A stretch of DNA of 64,000 nt, taken from positions 1,192,001 through 1,256,000 of the forward strand of contig NZ_CP054840.1 of NCBI RefSeq assembly GCF_013363755.1. The letters are read 5' to 3'. The notes beneath the pieces are model-generated. The model did not search any database and was not told the DNA's origin. It worked only from the letters and a program-made list of their open reading frames with translations. This document shows positions 15,780 through 25,176 of the stretch, piece by piece (position 1 is the stretch's first letter; the number at the start of each line of letters is the position of its first letter). The translations under genes were made by a program, and so were the position numbers. The DNA is from Comamonas antarctica. GTDB lineage: Bacteria > Pseudomonadota > Gammaproteobacteria > Burkholderiales > Burkholderiaceae_C.

Positions 15780-18433
15780 GGCTTCTTGGCAAGTCCTTGA
15801 AGAGCGTACAAATGATCAAGCGCCTCGCGCGGGCTCAGCGTGTCGAGTTCGAGGTCCAGCAGGCGTTGCTGCAACAGGCTCGCTTCGGCGCGCGGCTCGG
15901 GCGTCTGGGGCGCGGCAAACAGGTCCACCTGGCGCCGGTCCTCGCCGGCACGCTCCTCGAGCGCTGCCAGCGTATGCCTAGCATGGTAGAGCACTGCGGT
16001 AGGCATTCCGGCAAGTTTAGCCACCTGAATGCCATAGCTTCTACTGGCAGGCCCGGGCTGTATTTCATGTAGAAACACAATGTCACTTCCTGATTCAGTG
16101 GCGCCGACATGGACATTGACGGCCTGGCGCGCCTTGGCGGGCAGGTCGGTGAGCTCGAAATAATGCGTCGCGAACAGCGTGAACGCGCGCGTCTTGTCAT
16201 GCAGGTGGCTGGCAATGCCGCTGGCCAGCGCCAGGCCGTCGAAGGTGCTGGTGCCGCGGCCGATCTCGTCCATCAGCACCAGGCTGTGCGGCGTGGCGGC
16301 ATGCAGGATCTGCGCGGCCTCGGTCATCTCCAGCATGAAGGTCGATTGCGCATTGGCCAGGTCGTCGGCTGCGCCGATGCGCGTGTGGATCGCGTCGATG
16401 GGCCCCAGCCGGCAGGCCGTGGCCGGCACATGGCTGCCCATGCTGGCCAGCAGCACGATCAGCGCCACCTGGCGCATATACGTCGATTTGCCGCCCATGT
16501 TCGGGCCGGTGATGATCTGCATGCGCGCATTGGCATTCATGCGCGTGTGGTTGGCAATGAAGGCGCCGCTCGAGGTTTCCGCCAGGCGCGCCTCGACCAC
16601 CGGATGGCGGCCGGCCTCGATCTCGATGCAGGGCTGGTTGACGAACTCGGGCGCGCACCATTGCAGCGTCAGCGAGCGTTCGGCGAAGGTGCACAGCAAA
16701 TCGAGCGTGGCCAGCGCGCCCGCGACGCGCGTGAGCCCGGGCACGTGCGGCTGCAACTGGTCGAGGATCTGCTCGTAGAGCCACTTCTCGCGCGCCAGCG
16801 CGCGCTCGTTGGCCGACAGCGCCTTGTCCTCGAAGTTCTTCAGTTCGGGCGTGATGAAGCGTTCGGCGTTCTTCAGTGTCTGGCGGCGGCGATAGTCGTC
16901 GGGCACGCGGTCGAGATAGCTGCCCGTGACCTCGATGTAGAAGCCGTGCACCTTGTTGAACTGCACGCGCAGATTGGGAATGCCGGTGCGCGCCTTCTCG
17001 CGCGTTTCCAGGTCGAGCAGGAAGCTGTCGCAGTTGGTCTGGATGGCGCGCAACTCGTCCAACTCGGCATCGAAGCCGTCCGCGATCACGCCGCCGTCGC
17101 GCACCAGCGCCGCGGGTTCCTCGAGCAGCGCGGCCTGCAGCAGCGCCGCGCAACCATCGGGCGGCAGGGTATCGGCGAAGACCTGGTTCAGATAGGCCGA
17201 GGGCGAGGCGCCGGTGCCGGCCAGCAGCTGGGCCTTGGCCAGCGTCTTGCCCAGCGCCACCAGTTCGCGCGGGCGCACCTGGCGCAGCGCGATGCGCGCC
17301 GTGATGCGCTCGACATCGCTCACGCCCTTGAGTTCGGCGCGCAGCAGCTGCCACGGCGCCGCGCCCGCGGCCTGGCTGCCGCGCAGCACTTCGGTGGCCT
17401 CGAGGCGCTCGCGCGCCGCGCTGCGGTCGCGCCGCGGCTCGAGCATCCAGCTCTTGAGCAGGCGGCTGCCCATGCCGGTCTGGCAGGTATCGAGCAGCGA
17501 GAACAGCGTCGGGCTGTCCTCGCCGCGCAGGGTCCTGAGCAGTTCCAGGTTGCGGCGCGTGGCCGGCGGCAGGTCGATGAGCTCATCGTTGCGCTGCACC
17601 TGCACGCTGTGCAGATGGCTCAGCGCGCGGCCCTGCGTGTGTTCGGCGTACGACAGCAGCGCGGCCGAGGCTGCATGCGCCAGGCCCAGGCCTTCGGCAT
17701 TCCAGGCCTGCAGACTGGCCGCGCCGAGCTGCTCGAGCAGCTTGCGCTCGCCCAGCGCCTGGTCGAACTGCCAGTCGGGCCGCGGGCACAGCGGGCATGC
17801 CAGGCTGCCGCCCTGGCGCAGGCCCTGCAGCTGCTTCTCGAAGCGCTCGGTCACGCCGGCGCTGTAGATCACTTCGCTGGGCGCGACGCGCACCAGCCAG
17901 TCGCCCAGTTCCTCGGGCGCGCATTCGGCCAAATGCACGCGGCCCTGCGTCACGCTGAGCCAGGCCAGGCCGCAGCGGTTGCGCGCGCCCGCATGCACGG
18001 CCAGCAGCAGCGCCTCGCTCTTGTCCGACAGCAGCGCCGCATCGGTCAGCGTGCCGGGCGTGACGACGCGCACCACCTTGCGCTCGACCGGTCCCTTGTT
18101 CGCGCCGACTTCGCCGACCTGCTCGCAGATCGCCACCGATTCGCCCATCTTGATGAGCCGCGCGAGGTAGTTCTCGAGCGCGTGGAAGGGCACGCCGCAC
18201 ATCGGGATCGGCTGCCCGCCCGACTGGCCGCGCTGCGTGAGCGTGATGTCGAGCAGCCGCGTGGCCTTCTCGGCATCGGCATAGAAAAGCTCGTAGAAAT
18301 CGCCCATGCGGTAGAACACCAGCGTGTCCGGGTACCCGGCCTTGAGGCCCAGATATTGCTGCATCATGGGAGTGTGGCTGGAAAGCGGCGTGCCGCCCGG
18401 CCCTTGAACGGCTTCGGTATTCTCGATATTCAC
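15776..18433 (-). CDS. mutS: DNA mismatch repair protein MutS
   Basis: An 885-residue MutS, full length. The N-terminal mismatch-reading FxE is Phe46-Tyr-Glu48 in MGDFYELF, followed by connector, lever and clamp domains; the ATPase has Walker [10 protein letters not shown] near 642-650 and the [12 protein letters not shown] signature near 720. The short C-terminal tail should carry tetramerisation. The start is GTG 18433 (MNIENTEAV); internal ATGs at residues 23-24 would still keep the FxE motif. It is followed, with a 4-base overlap, by the Anbu gene, an unusual partner. The 1230-codon forward frame opposite is an antisense shadow. Confidence 0.98.
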   Translation of the reverse strand: MNIENTEAVQGPGGTPLSSHTPMMQQYLGLKAGYPDTLVFYRMGDFYELFYADAEKATRLLDITLTQRGQSGGQPIPMCGVPFHALENYLARLIKMGESVAICEQVGEVGANKGPVERKVVRVVTPGTLTDAALLSDKSEALLLAVHAGARNRCGLAWLSVTQGRVHLAECAPEELGDWLVRVAPSEVIYSAGVTERFEKQLQGLRQGGSLACPLCPRPDWQFDQALGERKLLEQLGAASLQAWNAEGLGLAHAASAALLSYAEHTQGRALSHLHSVQVQRNDELIDLPPATRRNLELLRTLRGEDSPTLFSLLDTCQTGMGSRLLKSWMLEPRRDRSAARERLEATEVLRGSQAAGAAPWQLLRAELKGVSDVERITARIALRQVRPRELVALGKTLAKAQLLAGTGASPSAYLNQVFADTLPPDGCAALLQAALLEEPAALVRDGGVIADGFDAELDELRAIQTNCDSFLLDLETREKARTGIPNLRVQFNKVHGFYIEVTGSYLDRVPDDYRRRQTLKNAERFITPELKNFEDKALSANERALAREKWLYEQILDQLQPHVPGLTRVAGALATLDLLCTFAERSLTLQWCAPEFVNQPCIEIEAGRHPVVEARLAETSSGAFIANHTRMNANARMQIITGPNMGGKSTYMRQVALIVLLASMGSHVPATACRLGPIDAIHTRIGAADDLANAQSTFMLEMTEAAQILHAATPHSLVLMDEIGRGTSTFDGLALASGIASHLHDKTRAFTLFATHYFELTDLPAKARQAVNVHVGATESGSDIVFLHEIQPGPASRSYGIQVAKLAGMPTAVLYHARHTLAALEERAGEDRRQVDLFAAPQTPEPRAEASLLQQRLLDLELDTLSPREALDHLYALQGLAKKP

Positions 18434-18769
18434 TTTTGGATCAATAGCTTAGTGGTTCGCCCGGGCGCGGTATCGGGCAGTTCGGGGCATCCCGGGCGGG
18501 GCTGCGCATGGTCAGCGTTGCGGCAAGGGCCGGCGCCCGGGCCGGCAGGGCGGGCGGGGCGGCGCGCCGGATCCGGGAGCCTGGGCCAAAGGAATACATT
18601 ATTGACGATAGGGCGCCGCGCCCGCGCGCTGCAGGGGCACCGCCATCTCCAGGCGCGGGGAAAGCGCGCTTGGATATGCCGATTTCATGCCACCTGCGCA
18701 ACGCAAGTGCGCCAGAATCGGCAGGTCGCCCCGGTGGCGGCGCATGGCCCGTTCACTCCGAATCCGCAG
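18434..18769. other. Intergenic region between divergent mutS and aldo/keto reductase
   Basis: 336 bases without a supportable gene. It must hold the promoters of both neighbours, but no convincing -35/-10 pair was found; an AT-richer patch lies at about 18590-18610 (ATACATTATTGACGATA) and another directly before mutS. Open frames crossing it have no recognisable content. Confidence 0.5.
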
Positions 18770-19801
18770 ATGACTATCAACACCTATCGCAACCTCGGCC
18801 GCAGCGGCATCAAGATCTCTCCCCTGACGCTGGGCACCATGATGTTTGGCGGCGAGACCGACCACGCGACCGCGCAGCGCATCACCGAACGCGCTTTCGA
18901 GCAAGGCGTCAACTTCATCGACACGGCCAACAACTACAACCGCGGCGAGTCCGAGGTGGTCGTGGGCGAACTGATCGCGCCGCGCCGCGGCGAATGGGTG
19001 CTGGCAAGCAAGTTCGGCAACCAGAACCCGGGCACGTCCGGGCCGAACGACCGCGGCGCGGCGCGCATCAATCTGATCCGTTCGGTCGAAGCCAGCCTGA
19101 AGCGGCTGCGCACCGATTATCTCGACGTGCTGTACCTGCACCGCGAGGACGGCAGCACGCAGATCGAGGAAACCGTGCGCGCGCTGGGCGACCTGATTCG
19201 CGCCGGAAAGCTGCGCAGCTACGGCCTCTCCAACCATCGCGCCTACAAGCTCGCGGAGTTCGTGCACACGGCCGATGCGCTGGGCGTGGACCGTCCCGCG
19301 GTGACGCAGCCGCTGTACAACCTCGCCAACCGCCAGATCGAAGTCGAGCATCTGCCCGCGGCCGAACGCTATGGCCTGGCCGTCGTGCCCTACAGCCCGC
19401 TGGCGCGCGGCGTGCTCACGGCCAAGTACACGCCTGGCGAAGCGCCCGCGGCCGAAACCCGCGCGGGCCGCGACGACCCGCGCCTGCAGCAGACCGAGTG
19501 GCGCGCCGAGTCGCTGCATATCGCGCAGCAGATCCGCGCGCATGTCGCCGGCCGCGGCATCACGCCCGGCCAGTTCGCGCTGGCCTGGGTGCTGCACAAC
19601 CGGCTCGTGACGTCGGCGATCGCCGGGCCGCGCACGCTCGCGCAGTGGGAAGACTATCTGCCGGCGCTGCAATACCGCTTCACCGAAGAGGACGAGGCCC
19701 TGGTCGATCGCCTCGTGCCCACGGGCCATGCGTCGGCGCCGGGCTTCAACGATCCGGCCCATCCATTCTTCGGCCGCCAGCCGCGCCACCGCGCGCCCTG
19801 A
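18770..19801 (+). CDS. Aldo/keto reductase
   Basis: A 343-residue NADPH-dependent aldo/keto reductase of the voltage-gated-potassium-channel-beta/YajO-like group. The full catalytic tetrad is visible: Asp51, Tyr56 (DTANNYNRGE), Lys81 (LASKFG) and His124 (LYLHRED). The later PYSPLARGVL near 205-214 is typical. ATG 18770 fits the family N-terminus (MTINTYRNLGRSGIKIS); the longer frame upstream runs antisense through mutS and is rejected. The substrate is probably a carbonyl compound but cannot be specified. It stands alone, with a gene remnant behind it. Confidence 0.94.
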   Translation: MTINTYRNLGRSGIKISPLTLGTMMFGGETDHATAQRITERAFEQGVNFIDTANNYNRGESEVVVGELIAPRRGEWVLASKFGNQNPGTSGPNDRGAARINLIRSVEASLKRLRTDYLDVLYLHREDGSTQIEETVRALGDLIRAGKLRSYGLSNHRAYKLAEFVHTADALGVDRPAVTQPLYNLANRQIEVEHLPAAERYGLAVVPYSPLARGVLTAKYTPGEAPAAETRAGRDDPRLQQTEWRAESLHIAQQIRAHVAGRGITPGQFALAWVLHNRLVTSAIAGPRTLAQWEDYLPALQYRFTEEDEALVDRLVPTGHASAPGFNDPAHPFFGRQPRHRAP

Positions 19802-19817
19802 GCGCGCGGCCGGCCGC

Positions 19818-19946
19818 TCAGACCGCGAAAGCGGCCCGGGCCGGGCGCGCGTGCGGCGCGCGCGGCGCCGCGAGCACCTGCTGCACGCTGCCCGACTCGA
19901 CGATCTCGCCGTCCTTCATCACCATCACCTGGTGCGCCATCGCGCG
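19818..19946 (-). pseudogene. C-terminal remnant of an ABC transporter ATP-binding protein
   Basis: Read on the reverse strand, the last ~42 codons of an ABC ATPase are recognisable: AMAHQVMVMKDGEIVESG, then VQQVLAAP and a short tail to TGA. This is the end found in dipeptide/oligopeptide-type ATPases after the H-loop. Upstream of about 19946 the similarity stops and the frame runs into a stop within nine codons, so the rest of the gene has been deleted. The forward-strand sequence that now abuts it (19947-20027) ends in LLPLLRGLDQADRAA, possibly a tail of a different gene in opposite orientation. Confidence 0.7.
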
Positions 19947-20063
19947 CGCACGGCATCGCGACGCCTGCCATCACGTGCTGCTGCCCTTGCTGCGCGGGCT
20001 GGACCAGGCCGACCGCGCCGCGCAATGAGCATGGCATCGCACCAGTACCTGAGAGGATATTTG

Positions 20064-20091
20064 AATGAGAACCAATCTCAGTTGATATACT
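20064..20091 (+). promoter_or_regulatory. Fur box with -10 element upstream of the DUF2325 gene
   Basis: AATGAGAACCAATCTCAGT (20064-20082) matches the 19-bp palindromic Fur consensus of the AATGAGAATnATTCTCATT type at about 15 of 18 positions. TATACT at 20086-20091 is a good -10, and TTGAAT at 20061 could serve as -35 (spacing 19). Fur bound here would block transcription, so the downstream gene is predicted to be induced by iron limitation. Confidence 0.65.
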
Positions 20092-20134
20092 GCGCGACAG
20101 AGCCCGGGCGGCGTCCTCGACAGAGGGGCGGCAG

Positions 20135-20179
20135 GGCTCGCGAGCCGCAGCGCGGCCCGGCATACGGGCCAGGCTGCGG
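20135..20179 (+). other. Structured 5' leader of the DUF2325 gene
   Basis: A perfect palindrome GGCTCGCGAGCC (20135-20146) overlaps a stem-loop in which CCGCAG (20145-20150) pairs with CTGCGG (20174-20179) around GGCCCG/CGGGCC (20154-20170). The leader from the predicted promoter to the ATG is about 130 bases. Role unknown. Confidence 0.4.
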
Positions 20180-20230
20180 CCCTTCTTCTTACCGCGGCCT
20201 GCGCGTCGCGACTGCACGCCAAGGCCCACC

Positions 20231-20779
20231 ATGACACTTGCCGCACCCCCCTATCAGCAACTGACAGGCGAATACCAGGTGCTGATGCGCCACTACGGCC
20301 AGACCCAGATGCGCTGCGATGCCCTGGTGCGCGCCCAGGCCGCCGAGATCGAGCGCCTGCAAGGCATGGCCATGCGGCTGCGTGCGGCGGTGATCGTGCG
20401 CGACACGGCGCTGGCCTGGGAGCGCGCGCAGCGCTCGCAGGCGGTGCTGACCTGCATGCAGAACCTCGCGCGCGAGCGCCTGCCGTGGCAGTGGGCGCAG
20501 TTGCGTGCCGCGGCGCAAGGCGGGCCGGGCGAGGGCGGTGGCGCCGATGGCGCCGGCGCGCTGGCCGCGAGCGCCGAAGCCGCGGATCTGGTGGTCTGCC
20601 AGACCGGCTGCCTGAGCCATGGCGACTATTGGCGCGTGCAGGACCAGTGCCGGCGCACGGGCCAGACCTGCGTGCTGGTGGAGCAATCCGCCGCCGCGTC
20701 CATCGATGGTTTCGGGGCTGACGCGCCGGCGCAGCGCCTGGTCGAATGGCTGCCCGCGCCCGAGAACACCGCATCCTGA
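20231..20779 (+). CDS. DUF2325 domain protein, predicted Fur-regulated
   Basis: A 182-residue soluble protein. The N-terminal 90 residues are helical with many aromatic/arginine positions (GEYQVLMRHYGQTQMRCDAL near 13-32). The C-terminal part carries the DUF2325 pattern: VVCQTGCLSHGDYWRVQDQC near 122-141 and RTGQTCVLVE near 143-152, with conserved cysteines that could bind metal. The Gly/Ala-rich stretch at about 97-115 is a linker. Function is unknown. A Fur box lies 150 bases upstream, which points to a role in iron or metal homeostasis. A weak terminator follows. Confidence 0.82.
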   Translation: MTLAAPPYQQLTGEYQVLMRHYGQTQMRCDALVRAQAAEIERLQGMAMRLRAAVIVRDTALAWERAQRSQAVLTCMQNLARERLPWQWAQLRAAAQGGPGEGGGADGAGALAASAEAADLVVCQTGCLSHGDYWRVQDQCRRTGQTCVLVEQSAAASIDGFGADAPAQRLVEWLPAPENTAS

Positions 20780-20790
20780 AGTTGCTGCAG

Positions 20791-20810
20791 CCGCAGCTTT
20801 TGCGGTTTTT
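20791..20810 (+). terminator. Weak rho-independent terminator
   Basis: CCGCA and TGCGG (5 bp) with a GCTTT loop, followed by TTTTT, 12 bases after the DUF2325 stop codon. Confidence 0.5.
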
Positions 20811-20952
20811 GCGCCGCATCCCGCCCTGGGGTTGTTAGTATCTGCCAGCGGATCGCCGGGGCACGCGCCCCTGCCGGTCCGTGCATAACAACGACATGGT
20901 GGGTTGCGACGGCCACGAGCCGCCCGCTGCGCACGGAGGCACGAGGGCAGGC

Positions 20953-22410
20953 ATGCAGGATCAGAGAGAACGTTTGCGCGCGTTGGCGACGTGGCGCCAG
21001 GGGCTTCATGCCATGGCGGGATGGCTGCCCGGCGGACCTGCGCCGCGCCACCCGGGCTCCCCGGTGCGCGATCTGCTGGGTCTGGTGCTGGCGTCGGTCG
21101 TCGGCGCGCTGCTGGCCGTGCAGGCAGTGACGCTGTGGCGCCTGGACGTGCGCGCGCAGGAGCGCGAGCGCATTCTCGATGACACCCAGCAGGCGCTGCT
21201 GGCGCAGACGCTGCGCAGTCCCATGCTGTCCGGTGCCATTGCCGTGGGATTGACCGACCCGGCATTCAAGGACCTGGCACGCGGGCTCGATGTGGAGCCG
21301 GACGTGGTGCAGATGCATTTCGCGCAGCTGCGCATGCGCCTGCCGGTGCTGAGCGTGCATGTGCTGGACCGCGAAGGCCACACCATGGCCCAGGACGACA
21401 GTGAGCGCTTCTCGCCGGCCCGCCTGCGCGCGTTCGGGCCCTATTTCCGCCAGGCCATGCAGGGCCAGGCCAGCGTGTTTGCGGCACTGGAGCCCGGCAA
21501 TCTCACGCGCAACCTGTTTTTCGTGGCGCCGGTGCGTGCCACCGGGCATGCCGATGCGCCGGTGCTGGGCGTGGTGGTGCTCAAGACCGATGCCGCCGCG
21601 CTCGATGCCGTGATCAACCGCAACGGCCTCACGACCTTGCTGCTGGACCCGCATGGCGTGGCATTCTCCGCCACCCGGCCCGACTGGCGCTATGCGATGA
21701 CCGCGCCGCTGACGCAGCAGCGCATCGATGCCGCGCGCCAGAGCGGGCTGTTCGGCGGCTATTTCGCCAACGGCGTCGCCTCGGCGCTGCCGTTTGCCGA
21801 CGACAGCGTGGAGGTGCGCGTCGACGGCGCGCGCCAGGTGGTGGATAGGCGCGCGCTGGACTGGAGCGATCCCGAAGGCCACTGGCAGCTCGTGGCGCTC
21901 GACAACGTGAGCGCGCTGATGCCCTGGCACGATCGCTGGTGGGTGGCCTCGGTGGCGTTCGTTCTGTTGCTGCTGCTGGGCGCGGTGGTGCTGCGCCAGC
22001 GCGCGCTGGGCGACCGACTGGGCACGCTGCGCCAGCGCCAGGATGTGCTGCGCGCGGCGCTGAGCGCGAGCCCCATGGCCGTGGTGCTGACCGATGCCGA
22101 CGGCCGCATCTTCTGGGCCAACCCGCGCTACGAGGAGGAAAGCGGCTTTGCGCTGGCGACGCTGCGCGGCCAGAAGCCCTCGGTGGTGGCCAGCGGACAC
22201 ATGCATCCCGACACCTACCGCGACCTGTGGTCGAAGCTGATGGCCGGCCTGTGCTGGGAAGGGCTTCTGCTGAGCCGCGACAGCGCCGGCCGGCTGCATG
22301 AGGAATGGGTGAAGATCATGCCGGTGTTCGATGCCCGGGGCCGGCGCATCGCGTTGGTCGCCTGGCACCAGCGCCAGCCCGGCGCCGCGCCGAGCGCGCA
22401 ACCGCACTGA
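20953..22410 (+). CDS. Membrane sensor with extracytoplasmic Cache-like domain and PAS domain, no output domain
   Basis: A 485-residue protein. A membrane helix at about 45-65 and a second at about 330-352 flank a periplasmic region of roughly 265 residues that reads like a double Cache sensor (VLSVHVLDREGHTMAQDD; VLGVVVLKTDAA; LLDPHGVAFSATRPDW). A cytoplasmic PAS domain follows (VVLTDADGRIFWANPRYEE). The chain ends there, so the kinase, cyclase or methyl-accepting module usually attached to this architecture is missing. I chose ATG 20953 with GAGGGCAGG in front; a GTG at 20881 would add 24 polar residues. It stands alone before a bidirectional terminator. Confidence 0.78.
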   Translation: MQDQRERLRALATWRQGLHAMAGWLPGGPAPRHPGSPVRDLLGLVLASVVGALLAVQAVTLWRLDVRAQERERILDDTQQALLAQTLRSPMLSGAIAVGLTDPAFKDLARGLDVEPDVVQMHFAQLRMRLPVLSVHVLDREGHTMAQDDSERFSPARLRAFGPYFRQAMQGQASVFAALEPGNLTRNLFFVAPVRATGHADAPVLGVVVLKTDAAALDAVINRNGLTTLLLDPHGVAFSATRPDWRYAMTAPLTQQRIDAARQSGLFGGYFANGVASALPFADDSVEVRVDGARQVVDRRALDWSDPEGHWQLVALDNVSALMPWHDRWWVASVAFVLLLLLGAVVLRQRALGDRLGTLRQRQDVLRAALSASPMAVVLTDADGRIFWANPRYEEESGFALATLRGQKPSVVASGHMHPDTYRDLWSKLMAGLCWEGLLLSRDSAGRLHEEWVKIMPVFDARGRRIALVAWHQRQPGAAPSAQPH

Positions 22411-22421
22411 GCCGGGCGCAA

Positions 22422-22449
22422 AAAAAACCGCCTCGCAAGGCGGTTTTTT
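22422..22449. terminator. Bidirectional terminator
   Basis: AAAAAACCGCCT (22422-22433) and AGGCGGTTTTTT (22438-22449) pair perfectly around CGCA. A-rich and T-rich ends serve both the PAS-sensor gene and the convergent phosphatase gene. Confidence 0.92.
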
Positions 22450-22465
22450 CCTTCGCGCAGGAAGC

Positions 22466-23374
22466 TCAGGCCTGTTCGTCGCTGGCCGGCGCCGTTGGCT
22501 CGGCCGGTGCTTCTTCGCCGCCGTCCTCGGCCAGGGCCTGGCGCACACCGGCCTTTTCGCCCGCGCCGGCAAACTTGCTGTACTTGCCCAGCACCGTGAC
22601 CAGGTTGCCATAGACGCGCGGGTTGCCGGCCATGCACTCGCGCTGCTCGAGGAAGTCGGCTTCGCCAGTGAAGTTGCCCACCAGGCCGCCGGCTTCGGTG
22701 ATCAGCAGCGAGCCCGCCGCCACGTCCCAGATGCTCAGGCCGGTGTGGAAGAAGCCGTCGCTGAAGCCGGCCGCGACGTAGGCCAGGTCCAGCGCCGCCG
22801 AACCCGACTGGCGCACGCCGGCCACGCGTGGCATGACATCGGTCACCATGGCCATGTGGGCCTTGAAGTTGTCGCCCTGGCGGAACGGGAAGCCGGTGAT
22901 GACCAGGCAGTCACGCATCTGCGCGCGCTTGCTCACGCGGATGCGGCGGTCGTTCAGGAAGGCGCCGCGGCCGCGCGTGGCGGTGAACAGGTTGTTGCGC
23001 GAGGGGTCGTACACCACGGCGTGTTCGATCTTGCCCTTGACGGCCAGCGCGATGCTGACGCAGTACACGGGCATGCCGTGGATGAAGTTGGTGGTGCCGT
23101 CCAGCGGATCGATGATCCAGACGAAATCCGAGTCCTTGGCGCCGAACTGCTGGCCGGTTTCCTCGGCCAGGATGCCGTGGCCGGGGTAGGCGCTCAGCAG
23201 CGTGTCGATGATGGTCTTCTCGGCCGCCTGGTCGACCTCGGTCACAAAGTCGTTGACCTGCTTCTGTGCAATGCGCACGGATTCCACGTCGAGGGCCGCG
23301 CGGTTGATGAGGGCGCCGGCGGCGCGTGCGGCTTTGATAGCCACGTTGAGCATGGGATGCAGGGTAGACGACAT
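22466..23374 (-). CDS. suhB: Inositol monophosphatase family protein (SuhB)
   Basis: A 302-residue Mg-dependent phosphatase. Metal ligands are visible as Glu71 (AEETG), Asp89 and Asp92 in [12 protein letters not shown], and the WDVAAG motif near 217. In proteobacteria SuhB dephosphorylates inositol phosphates and in E. coli also joins ribosomal antitermination complexes. The core ends near 265 and is followed by an acidic Ala/Glu/Pro tail of about 35 residues not needed for activity. ATG 23374 gives the normal N-terminus; the frame extends further to 23497 without support. It is divergent from trmJ with about 200 bases between. Confidence 0.93.
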   Translation of the reverse strand: MSSTLHPMLNVAIKAARAAGALINRAALDVESVRIAQKQVNDFVTEVDQAAEKTIIDTLLSAYPGHGILAEETGQQFGAKDSDFVWIIDPLDGTTNFIHGMPVYCVSIALAVKGKIEHAVVYDPSRNNLFTATRGRGAFLNDRRIRVSKRAQMRDCLVITGFPFRQGDNFKAHMAMVTDVMPRVAGVRQSGSAALDLAYVAAGFSDGFFHTGLSIWDVAAGSLLITEAGGLVGNFTGEADFLEQRECMAGNPRVYGNLVTVLGKYSKFAGAGEKAGVRQALAEDGGEEAPAEPTAPASDEQA

Positions 23375-23572
23375 AGATTGTGGGCGTTGGCGCCGCGCTG
23401 CAAAAAGGCAGCGCAACACGCGGGTAAGAACAGGGTTAGGCCGGCTCCGGCGATGCGGGCGGCGACAATGGCTGGCGATTTTACCTGTCCTGTCCAATTC
23501 CTGCTGCGCTTAGTGCGGCAATCCGTAGGGCCGGCGGCTTTTGCCGCGGCCCGCCAACGCTTTTTGAATGCC

Positions 23573-24346
23573 ATGAAGACCCGATTCGTCCTGATCCAGA
23601 CCAGCCATGCCGGCAATGTGGGTGCCGCCGCGCGCGCCATGAAGACCATGGGCTTCGACGACCTGGTGCTGGTGGCGCCGCGCTGGGCCAACGTGCTGCG
23701 GCGCGAGGAAACCATCCAGCGCGCGAGCGGCGCGCTCGATGTGCTGGCCCGGGCGCGCATCGTGGAGACGCTGGACGAAGCGCTCGACGGCATGAGCCAC
23801 CTCTGCGCCACGGCCATGACGCCGCGCGACTTCGGCCCGCCCACGCGCACGCCGCGCGCGCACCTGGAGATGCTGGTCAAGGGCGAGTTGCAAGCCGCGC
23901 CGGTGGCCGGCGATGGCGCAACGCCTGCCGAAACCGGCGTCGCCTTCCTGTTTGGCTGCGAACGCTTCGGCATGGCCAACGAGGATGTCTACCGCTGCGA
24001 CGTGGCGCTGTCGATTCCCTCGAATCCGCAGTTCGGCTCGCTCAACCTGGGCGCCGCCATCCAGCTGATTGCCTATGAATGGCGCCAGGCGCTGGGCGGT
24101 TTTGCCGTGGAGAACGCCGCGCCGGCGCAACTGCCGGACCGCGCCGACGCGGCCCAGGTCGCGGGCATGCTGGGCCACTGGGAGCAGGCGCTCACGCATC
24201 TGGGCTTTCTCGACCCGGCCGCGCCCAAGAAGCTCATGCCGCGCCTCAACCAGCTTTTCAACCGCGCGCAACTGAGCCCCGAGGAAATCCACATCCTGCG
24301 CGGTGTCGCCAAGACCATGCTGCAAAGCACTGCGCCAAACCGCTAG
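23573..24346 (+). CDS. trmJ: tRNA (cytidine/uridine-2'-O-)-methyltransferase TrmJ
   Basis: A 257-residue SPOUT methyltransferase that methylates the ribose at position 32 of tRNA in E. coli. The N-terminal part matches the family ([20 protein letters not shown] at 5-24; the knot region [15 protein letters not shown] near 124-138 and [19 protein letters not shown] near 149-167, with the conserved Asn/Ser-rich loop). The C-terminal 80 residues form the helical extension typical of TrmJ. ATG 23573 is preceded by a weak ribosome-binding site. cysE follows 34 bases later, a common neighbour arrangement. Confidence 0.95.
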   Translation: MKTRFVLIQTSHAGNVGAAARAMKTMGFDDLVLVAPRWANVLRREETIQRASGALDVLARARIVETLDEALDGMSHLCATAMTPRDFGPPTRTPRAHLEMLVKGELQAAPVAGDGATPAETGVAFLFGCERFGMANEDVYRCDVALSIPSNPQFGSLNLGAAIQLIAYEWRQALGGFAVENAAPAQLPDRADAAQVAGMLGHWEQALTHLGFLDPAAPKKLMPRLNQLFNRAQLSPEEIHILRGVAKTMLQSTAPNR

Positions 24347-24380
24347 ACTTGTTGATTCCCCATTCCAACTCCCCTTTGCG

Positions 24381-25172
24381 ATGCTCGCACGCCTGCGTTC
24401 CGATATCCAGTGCATTCTCGACCGTGATCCCGCGGCCCGCAGTACCTGGGAAGTGGTGACCTGTTATCCCGGCCTGCACGCGATCTGGCTGCAGCGGCCC
24501 GCGCACTGGTGCTGGAACCATGGCCTGCAATGGCTTGGCCGCTTCATCTCGCACGTCGCGCGCTGGCTCACGGGCATTGAAATCCACCCCGGCGCGGTCA
24601 TCGGCGAGCGGGTGTTCATCGACCACGGCATGGGCGTCGTCATCGGCGAGACCGCGGTGGTCGGCGACGGCTGCACCATCTACCACGGCGTGACGCTGGG
24701 CGGCACGTCGCTCTACAAGGGCGTGAAGCGCCATCCCACGCTGGGCCGCGATGTCGTGGTGAGCGCGGGCGCGAAGGTGCTGGGCGGCTTCGAGGTCGGC
24801 GACGGCGCGAAGATCGGCAGCAACGCGGTGGTCATCAAGCCCGTGCCCGCGGGCGCCACGGCGGTGGGCATTCCCGCGCGCATCCTGCCGTCGAAGGCCG
24901 GGCAGAGCGCCGATGTCACCGACCATGACGCGCCCGCCGCCGCGCCGCGCGCCTTCACCGCCTATGGCGTGACGCAGGAGGACGATCCGATCTCGCAGGC
25001 CATGCGCGGCCTGAGCGAAGGCGCGGCCGGCCATGAGCAGCAGATCGCGCTGCTGTGGGAGGCCATCGAGAAGCTCTCGGCGCGCACCAAGGCCGGCGAC
25101 TGCGTGCCCTGCGAGTCCGAGCGGCCGCAGAAGTTCGAGAAGGACAAGATCGATCAGCTGATGGGCAAATAG
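24381..25172 (+). CDS. cysE: Serine O-acetyltransferase CysE
   Basis: A 263-residue acetyl-CoA:serine O-acetyltransferase, the first step of cysteine synthesis. It starts with the short N-terminal helices ([17 protein letters not shown]) and then the left-handed beta-helix built of hexapeptide repeats from about 68 ([20 protein letters not shown] is the first part); catalytic His lies in [12 protein letters not shown] and IYHGVTLGG. The C-terminal 80 residues are longer than the minimal enzyme and end in a charged tail with a CxxC-like CVPCE near 243. ATG 24381 is the family start. Confidence 0.95.
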   Translation: MLARLRSDIQCILDRDPAARSTWEVVTCYPGLHAIWLQRPAHWCWNHGLQWLGRFISHVARWLTGIEIHPGAVIGERVFIDHGMGVVIGETAVVGDGCTIYHGVTLGGTSLYKGVKRHPTLGRDVVVSAGAKVLGGFEVGDGAKIGSNAVVIKPVPAGATAVGIPARILPSKAGQSADVTDHDAPAAAPRAFTAYGVTQEDDPISQAMRGLSEGAAGHEQQIALLWEAIEKLSARTKAGDCVPCESERPQKFEKDKIDQLMGK

Positions 25173-25176
25173 CCGC

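Noticed and set aside
16109..19801. Forward frame of 1230 codons across mutS and the aldo/keto reductase
   Set aside because: Opposite strand encodes full-length MutS. Only the last part (18770-19801) is real, as aldo/keto reductase; the rest is antisense in GC-rich DNA.
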